Positions 8,574 to 10,354 of a DNA stretch of 10,354 nt are shown in pieces; position 1 is the stretch's first letter, and the number at the start of each line of letters is the position of its first letter. Made by a program: the position numbers and the translations under genes. Source of the DNA: Baffinella frigidus. Taxonomy: Eukaryota; Cryptophyceae; Cryptomonadales; Baffinellaceae. The notes under the pieces were generated by a model, which worked only from the letters and a program-made list of their open reading frames with translations, had not been told where the DNA came from and did not search any database. Where the stretch lies: assembly GCA_026770585.1 (NCBI GenBank), contig MU646304.1, positions 1,858,359 to 1,868,712 on the forward strand, given 5' to 3'.

Positions 8574-10354
8574 AGAATCGGTCTGGAGGAGGTACTAGGG
8601 CAGGCAGGTGCCGGGAGGAACGCAGGTGCAGGTTCAAGGTTCAGGGGCTTAGTGATCAGGGTTTCGGAGTTAGGGTTCGAGGTTGAGGGGTTGAGGGGTT
8701 GAGGGGTTGAGGGGTGATGGATTCAAGACCTAACGTTCCGTCGACGTGGTTAGTCAGTCAGTGAGTCAGTGTGTCAGGCGGCACGAGGGGAGGCAGGTGG
8801 CGGGAGACAGGCAAGCGCCGGGAGGGGGGGAGGGGGGGAGAGAACCTATCGTTGCGGGCATCGCCATGCCCCCCCCTGTCATCAACCCTCAGAACATCCC
8901 AGTGCAGCATGAACCGCCCGATCACCCACGCAGGATCCGGGCCCGTCGTCGCATCCCCCCCCCCTCCTGCCCCGCCGCCCCCGCCCTTGCCCCCCCCGCC
9001 CCCGGCGGCTTCGAAGGTCTCTTCGGGATGGCGGATAGCGGGGGGGTGGAAGATGGTGGATTCGAGGAGGAGAGCCACGTCTGTTGCCCACGCTTCCTCC
9101 TCCACCCTAGCAAGGGGGGAAGCGAGGTGTATTCAGTTAATGACACGACCGCTTCCGCTAGGGGGAGAGACGGGACGAGACCGGAGGACTCAAGCTGCCC
9201 GTAACCCCAGAGGGTGAGGACACGTTCCGATTAGGGTTTAGCACGCGAGGGGGAAATGGCGGGCGCTGCGGGTGAGCGACGCGTGGCAGAGGATTGAGGC
9301 TCCGCCACCAGCCGCCACCCAACACCCGCGCCGCAACTTCAACTCACTACCGCCCTCCCGAAGTCGCCCCCCCTCCTCGAGTGTTGATCGCGGCATCAGG
9401 CGGGCCACCCAACCTGTGCATACCCCTCGCGGAAGGCACCTCCTGCGTGGGACCAGGGGCAGAGAGACCTCTCTCTCTGGGCAGGCCCCAGCACCGAGAG
9501 GGACCAGGGACAGCCGTGCATCGCCACCGGGGGGGGCGCCGCGTCGACGCGCCCCCCGCGCCCAGGGACCAGGGATAGGCGTGGATACGCAACGCGACAA
9601 ATTGGCGCCGTGAGAGCAGCGGCTGGCACACGCGGAGAGGGAGCGACGGCTTGGAGATCATCTGAGAGGCGCAGAGGGGAGAGACTTTGTGAGGAGAGGG
9701 CACATACCGTGCGGCGAGGGAACTGAGAGCCTTCTCATGCTCGCGCACCACCTCGAGCGCGAACACCGCAGCAGCCGCTACCTCCCGCACCTTACGCGTC
9801 TCCACGCTTTGAGAAGGCCCTCTGTTCTCCACCCGCCAGTCCTCCTGCACCTCCCCCGGACGCCGGGCGGTATCCCGCCGAGCGAGAGCGCCCGCCCCGC
9901 CCGTCTCGTCCCCCCCGCCCACGAGCGGCGCCGCAGTGCCGTTGGCGTGCGGCAGGTGCTCCGCAGGGCTCCCGTTGTGAGCGAGAGCGGGTTTTCCCTC
10001 AGGGGTCCTGCGCGCCAGGGCCGCGCCCGGCGAGTCATTCAAGCTCCCGGCATTGCTCAGGAGCGGCACGGCGCGTAACGTCCCCCCCCCAGCCCCGCTC
10101 TCGCTGGGCGCTACCGCCTCCCCCCTCTCTACCCCGCCCGGCGCCACGAACCCCCCCGGAGGCGGCGCTCCCAGGCCTCCTACGACAGAGGGCATGCGCG
10201 CCGTCCGCGCGGCTGCCCCGCGCGATGCCGACGCCACGTCACCACCCCCTGGCCCCGCGCTCTCCTCCGCCTCCTCCTCTTTCTCGGTGGTCTCCACCGC
10301 CGCCCCACGCTGCGCCGGATCCGCCCCCTTCGAGGCTTGGAAGCTGGCGCCTCC
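2643..10354 (-). CDS. Large multi-exon gene of unknown function, 3' portion (about 17 exons)
   Basis: I do not recognise this protein. In transcription order the proposed exons are 10354-9708, 9106-8887, 8440 or 8393-8340, 8296-8242, 8056-7776, 7628-7499, 6839-6770, 6394-6321, 5811-5735, 5375-5282, 4871-4770, 4660-4589, 4204-4151, 4080-4034, 3524-3492, 3070-2908 and 2717-2643 (TGA). All introns are GT-AG, 43 to 659 bp. Phases agree at every junction from 8242 to the stop and between the first two exons. Only the join into the third exon depends on the acceptor chosen. Joined frames give sensible helical sequence across junctions, for example RRVVPWLQRGAVQ|W|CVAVL and FVR|SGPSPEG. Visible length is about 750 residues: a disordered Gly/Ala/Glu-rich start, then mostly amphipathic helices with two hydrophobic stretches (7776-7850 and 7540-7600). 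A helical-repeat scaffold is one possibility and a membrane protein another. Weak points are 8242-8296, 4034-4080 and the exact ends of short exons. Confidence 0.7.
2803..2860. repeat. Purine-rich (GA)n/(GC)-interrupted tract in intron
   Basis: GAGAGAGAGCGCGAGCG-type sequence runs for about 58 bases on the plus strand. It reads as a long CT-rich pyrimidine tract on the sense strand of the minus-strand gene, inside the last intron and upstream of its acceptor. It could help acceptor recognition or simply be a microsatellite. Confidence 0.7.
2908..3070 (-). CDS. Minus-strand gene: penultimate exon, 54 codons
   Basis: The acceptor CTCTCTCTCCCGCAG|G is the best in the window and the donor is CAG|GTCCAC. 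The peptide begins SGPSPEGPQALTEILHSLEQ, has a Gln/Pro-rich link, and ends EVDQLLLELPAPLPQPFHQ. The reading frame is unambiguous, since the phase 0 frame hits TGA early. Confidence 0.76.
3071..3491 (-). other. Intron between the microexon and the penultimate exon
   Basis: Sequence of 421 bp with no telomere-like heptamers. It contains two of three copies of a motif of about 30 bp (3100-3130 and 3173-3204). A repeated CTCCTCAAAGCTG also occurs, near 3315 and 3380. No exon in it fits the phase chain. Confidence 0.5.
3492..3524 (-). CDS. Minus-strand gene: 33-bp microexon RISALVQAFVR
   Basis: Acceptor TCTGCCGCAG|G and donor AG|GTTTCC are both phase 2. The final split Arg codon joins SGPSPEGPQALTEIL of the next exon. 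It is the shortest exon in the gene. The hydrophobic helical peptide fits the rest of the protein. Confidence 0.55.
3525..4033 (-). other. Intron (509 bp) with hairpin and repeat motif
   Basis: It holds a 10-bp perfect inverted repeat (AGAAGCAGGG at 3634-3643 and CCCTGCTTCT at 3657-3666). It also holds two similar modules of about 22 bp around GAGAGCACGGATGCAGG and CAGAGCACGGCTGCAGG (3892-3935), and the third copy of the TACTACCAACACG motif (3988-4020). Short splice-flanked open stretches exist, such as LAEAIKRTPRGE near 3705, but they do not fit the phase chain. Confidence 0.45.
4034..4080 (-). CDS. Minus-strand gene: possible linking exon AAGRQRAETATNCPA-
   Basis: The acceptor TTTTCTCCCCCCAG|GCC has a strong pyrimidine tract and the donor is AG|GTGTTG. 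Phase 0 in and phase 2 out is exactly what is needed to connect its neighbours. The peptide itself is unremarkable, so support comes mainly from splice sites and phase. Confidence 0.45.
4151..4204 (-). CDS. Minus-strand gene: exon ACDLVMMDKTKLVGPDAQ
   Basis: Exactly 18 codons in phase 0, between acceptor TTGGCTGTGCAG|GCG and donor CAG|GTACAC. Both splice sites match consensus well, and the peptide is clearly protein-like. Confidence 0.72.
4205..4588 (-). other. Intron (384 bp) without recognisable repeats
   Basis: The sense strand carries an open frame of 72 codons (4240-4458) with mixed codon use, unlike the GC3-rich exons. It has no suitable splice pair in phase. I treat the region as non-coding. 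Confidence 0.45.
4589..4660 (-). CDS. Minus-strand gene: exon ALLDAHEPARAEDRLVFYCK-
   Basis: Acceptor CTACCTACCAG|GCT and donor GAA|GTCTCA enclose 24 codons in phase 0, ending ATRE. It joins as LSLARQ|ALLDAHEP upstream and KATRE|ACDLVMMD downstream. The intron before it is 109 bp and pyrimidine rich next to the donor. Confidence 0.7.
4770..4871 (-). CDS. Minus-strand gene: exon VAAMERVLQRGRVGEMRWTE-
   Basis: Acceptor GAAATCAG|GTG and donor CAG|GTACTA enclose exactly 34 codons in phase 0. The peptide continues AESDKLVSLSLARQ and is helical. The RWTEAE stretch faintly recalls a Myb/SANT start, but the remaining helices do not fit, so I do not call it. Confidence 0.76.
4872..5281 (-). other. 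Intron (410 bp) containing an AT-rich island
   Basis: From about 4880 to 5025 the composition drops from GC rich to AT rich. It includes the perfect inverted repeat AATTAGG-ACG-CCTAATT at 4926-4942. The rest is CT-rich direct repeats (TCACTCAAGG, CTCACACCC) on the plus strand. A decayed insertion is possible, but no ends are visible. Confidence 0.45.
5282..5375 (-). CDS. Minus-strand gene: exon CVAVLDAGLLDEMLDEVRLC-
   Basis: Acceptor GGCGTAG|G and donor CTG|GTGCGC enclose 31 full codons ending SFEAALAVKSL. It is amphipathic helix with GC-ending codons. The other two frames give Cys/Arg/Trp-rich or Ser/Pro-rich shadows. Phase is 2 in and 0 out. Confidence 0.75.
5376..5734 (-). other. Intron (359 bp) rich in G/C homopolymer runs
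   Basis: It contains long poly-C and poly-G runs, including one of about 13 C near 5503-5516 and several G runs between 5630 and 5730. The sense strand is therefore C rich near the donor. No exon or heptamer tract is seen. Homopolymer lengths may be unreliable. Confidence 0.5.
5735..5811 (-). CDS. Minus-strand gene: exon TAMAGLLERIADRRVVPWLQ-
   Basis: The acceptor GTAACGCAG|A follows the telomere-like intron. The donor TG|GTCTCC splits a Trp codon completed by the next exon, giving QRGAVQ|W|CVAVLDAG. This is one of the strongest junctions in the gene, because both frame and sequence character continue across it. Confidence 0.75.
5827..6245 (-). repeat. Telomere-like heptamer tracts in intron, two blocks split by a unique island
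   Basis: The plus strand shows GGGTTT-type units in block one (about 5838-6024) and cleaner GGGTTTA units in block two (about 6126-6240), where several copies are perfect. On the sense strand of the gene these read CCCTAAA, the same orientation as in the GOGAT introns. Between them, 6025-6109 is non-repetitive (see finding). A GGGTTTC variant occurs at 6108-6122. Confidence 0.9.
6321..6394 (-). CDS. Minus-strand gene: exon RLLRGVVRAVADNVDVGAVA-
   Basis: Acceptor CTGAGCAG|GA and donor GAG|GTGCCC enclose 24 codons ending in KDGE. An in-frame TGA just upstream of the acceptor shows that the exon begins there. The phase 0 end joins the exon at 5811 as AKDGE|TAMAGLLERIAD. Confidence 0.7.
6395..6769 (-). 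other. Intron (375 bp) with duplicated donor and AT-rich island
   Basis: Near the donor it repeats the 17 bases that span the 5' splice site. Around 6560-6655 lies an AT-rich island with a good acceptor (TTTTGCCTCAG) and a short open frame MGSSLNTFKRFVLEFLYGDL ending in TAA. That frame is out of phase with the gene. The remainder is G-rich on the plus strand. Confidence 0.5.
6770..6839 (-). CDS. Minus-strand gene: exon GACRDLLYRRMLEAEAAR-
   Basis: The acceptor GGTGGCAG|GGC is in phase 0. The donor ATGGCTG|GTGCC gives phase 1 and joins to the next exon as VRVMAG|RLLRGVVRAV, one continuous amphipathic helix. Another GT at 6785 would end the exon in phase 0 and break the next frame. The donor region is duplicated 58 bp into the intron (6703-6719). 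Confidence 0.65.
6840..7498 (-). other. Longest intron (659 bp), with heptamer tracts in the opposite orientation
   Basis: CCCTAAA-type units appear on the plus strand at about 7096-7133 and 7228-7250, which is the antisense strand of the surrounding gene. Elsewhere I see unique sequence with no supported exon. A separate small plus-strand gene was considered, but no coding stretch supports it. Confidence 0.5.
7499..7628 (-). CDS. Minus-strand gene: exon with hydrophobic helix
   Basis: Acceptor GGGTGCAG|G and donor CTC|GTGCGT enclose 43 full codons. After CDASSGRGRS comes the hydrophobic SLLSSLALLVSFIEAYAG, then SSLGSSNITSGLARGL. The hydrophobic stretch could be a membrane helix or a buried helix of a repeat scaffold. 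The alternative frames are Arg/Ser rich and look like shadows. Confidence 0.68.
7776..8056 (-). CDS. Minus-strand gene: 281-bp exon with hydrophobic C-terminal half
   Basis: The frame opens just after an in-frame TAG at 8057-8059, whose AG may itself be the acceptor. It reads DAFDGGKREEVETAADWDD, VPLPWDPCPGAN, a Ser/Pro-rich link, LPTEWTPVQPDSTVG, then the hydrophobic TFLILFHQVQFLNVAGLAG and VDLK. The donor is AA|GTACAAAG. The phase 2 end joins exactly to the next exon. The acceptor lacks a good pyrimidine tract, so the 5' edge is less certain than the rest. Confidence 0.62.
8242..8296 (-). CDS. Minus-strand gene: possible exon YPMYHRVRSLPALPLPAL
   Basis: Acceptor TACGTGCAG|G and donor CTG|GTGACC satisfy phase 2 in and phase 0 out, linking its neighbours correctly. 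The intron before it would be only 43 bp, much shorter than the others. A second open frame over the same bases is Pro/Gly rich, so the frame choice is uncertain. Confidence 0.35.
8340..8393 (-). CDS. Minus-strand gene: short exon RHEFYERLLDATQGAAEW
   Basis: It lies between acceptor ATGCACAG|G and donor TG|GTGCGC. The peptide is strongly protein-like. With this acceptor the incoming phase is 2, but the preceding exon ends in phase 0. Using the weaker acceptor GCGAG at 8441-8442 extends the exon to 8440 and restores the phase. Either that or an unseen exon resolves the join. An in-frame TAG at 8326-8328 shows the frame cannot simply read on. Confidence 0.5.
8529..8573. repeat. (CAGG)n tetranucleotide microsatellite
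   Basis: Ten perfect CAGG units at 8531-8570, preceded by GG and followed by CAG, within an intron. Shorter GGCAGGCAGG copies recur near 8600 and near 6527. Confidence 0.95.
8636..8716 (-). repeat. Telomere-derived tract with four TTGAGGGG octamers
   Basis: GGGTTTCGG, TTAGGGTTC and similar units are followed by four perfect tandem octamers TTGAGGGG at 8683-8714. They read C-rich on the sense strand. This is an intron of the minus-strand gene. Confidence 0.85.
8887..9106 (-). CDS. Minus-strand gene: second visible exon
   Basis: The acceptor TTGCTAG|G supplies the third base of the Arg codon left open by the previous exon, so the helix runs on as SSLAAR|VEEEAWATDVALL. Next come LESTIFHPPAIRHPEETFE, a Gly-rich insert, and DPAWVIGRFMLHWDVLR before the donor AGG|GTTGAT. 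The Gly-rich insert is encoded by runs of G and C, where sequencing or length errors are plausible. Confidence 0.72.
9107..9707 (-). other. Intron (601 bp) with GGACCAGGG repeats and a GC-rich palindrome
   Basis: GGACCAGGG recurs three times on the plus strand (about 9449, 9501 and 9566). Near 9540-9555 lies the palindrome GCGTCGACGC, flanked by G and C runs. A short telomere-like GATTAGGGTTTA sits at 9229-9240. Frames on the minus strand stay open here but are Arg/Pro/Gly rich. The flanking exons join in phase without them. Confidence 0.5.
9708..10354 (-). CDS. Minus-strand gene: 5'-most visible exon, disordered then helical
   Basis: The frame is open from the window edge for 215 codons plus two bases and ends at a consensus donor CG|GTATGTG. 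Early sequence is low in complexity and acidic or Gly/Ala rich (VETTEKEEEAEESAGPGGG), with Pro/Gly-rich stretches after it. The last 35 residues switch to a charged helix (ETRKVREVAAAAVFALEVV, REHEKALSSLAAR). The frame stays open beyond the donor to about 9347, so intron retention would read on for about 120 codons. The start codon lies outside the window. Confidence 0.7.

Larger units (their letters stand above)
8507..8830. repeat. Diverged intronic duplication with 16-bp perfect direct repeats 250 bp apart
   Basis: GTCAGTGAGTCAGTGT occurs at 8507-8522 and again at 8757-8772. Each is followed by a GAGGCAGG-like stretch and then GCAGG...GCCGGGAGG sequence (about 8600-8620 and 8805-8828). This is two decayed copies of one module rather than chance. 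Confidence 0.6.

Noticed and set aside
9347-9707. Reading the 316-codon minus-strand frame as one exon
   Set aside because: A consensus donor GTATGTG at 9707 and an exact phase match to the exon at 9106 are better explained by splicing. The sequence after the donor turns Arg/Pro/Gly rich.

Overview
The window is nuclear DNA of a photosynthetic eukaryote with GC-rich exons and many introns. The evidence is the 3' part of a plastid-type ferredoxin-dependent glutamate synthase gene split by GT-AG introns, and very abundant degenerate copies of the plant/algal telomere heptamer (TTTAGGG, read as CCCTAAA on the sense strand). An alga is the best guess; a green alga or another lineage with Arabidopsis-type telomere repeats would fit. 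I cannot name the species.

Layout. (1) 1-2076, plus strand: the last four exons (204-378, 590-805, 1082-1391, 1523-2076) of ferredoxin-GOGAT, 417 visible residues ending at TAA. They cover the end of the FMN/3Fe-4S synthase domain and the C-terminal GXGXG beta-helix domain. Three of the four flanking or internal introns are filled with telomere-like heptamers. The fourth (806-1081) instead carries a 113-bp MITE-like element. (2) 2077-2642: the convergent 3' flanks of two genes, with a possible minus-strand AATAAA at 2391-2396. (3) 2643-10354, minus strand: one large gene, not recognised, made of about 17 mostly short exons (33 to 281 bp inside the gene, plus a 5' exon of at least 647 bp that leaves the window). 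I reconstructed it by hand from splice sites, reading frame and phase. From the exon ending at 8242 to the stop at 2643 every successive pair of exons is phase compatible. The predicted protein starts with a long disordered Gly/Ala/Glu-rich region and continues as a mainly helical protein of about 750 visible residues with no domain I can name.

The two genes converge tail to tail and show no evident functional link. The shared feature is intron architecture: almost every acceptor is AG followed by G, and most telomere-like tracts lie with the C-rich strand on the sense strand of whichever gene they occupy, so the tract strand flips where the genes converge. Other structure includes a (CAGG)n microsatellite, a diverged intronic duplication 250 bp apart, a duplicated 5' splice site, a recurring intronic motif of about 30 bp, and two AT-rich islands.
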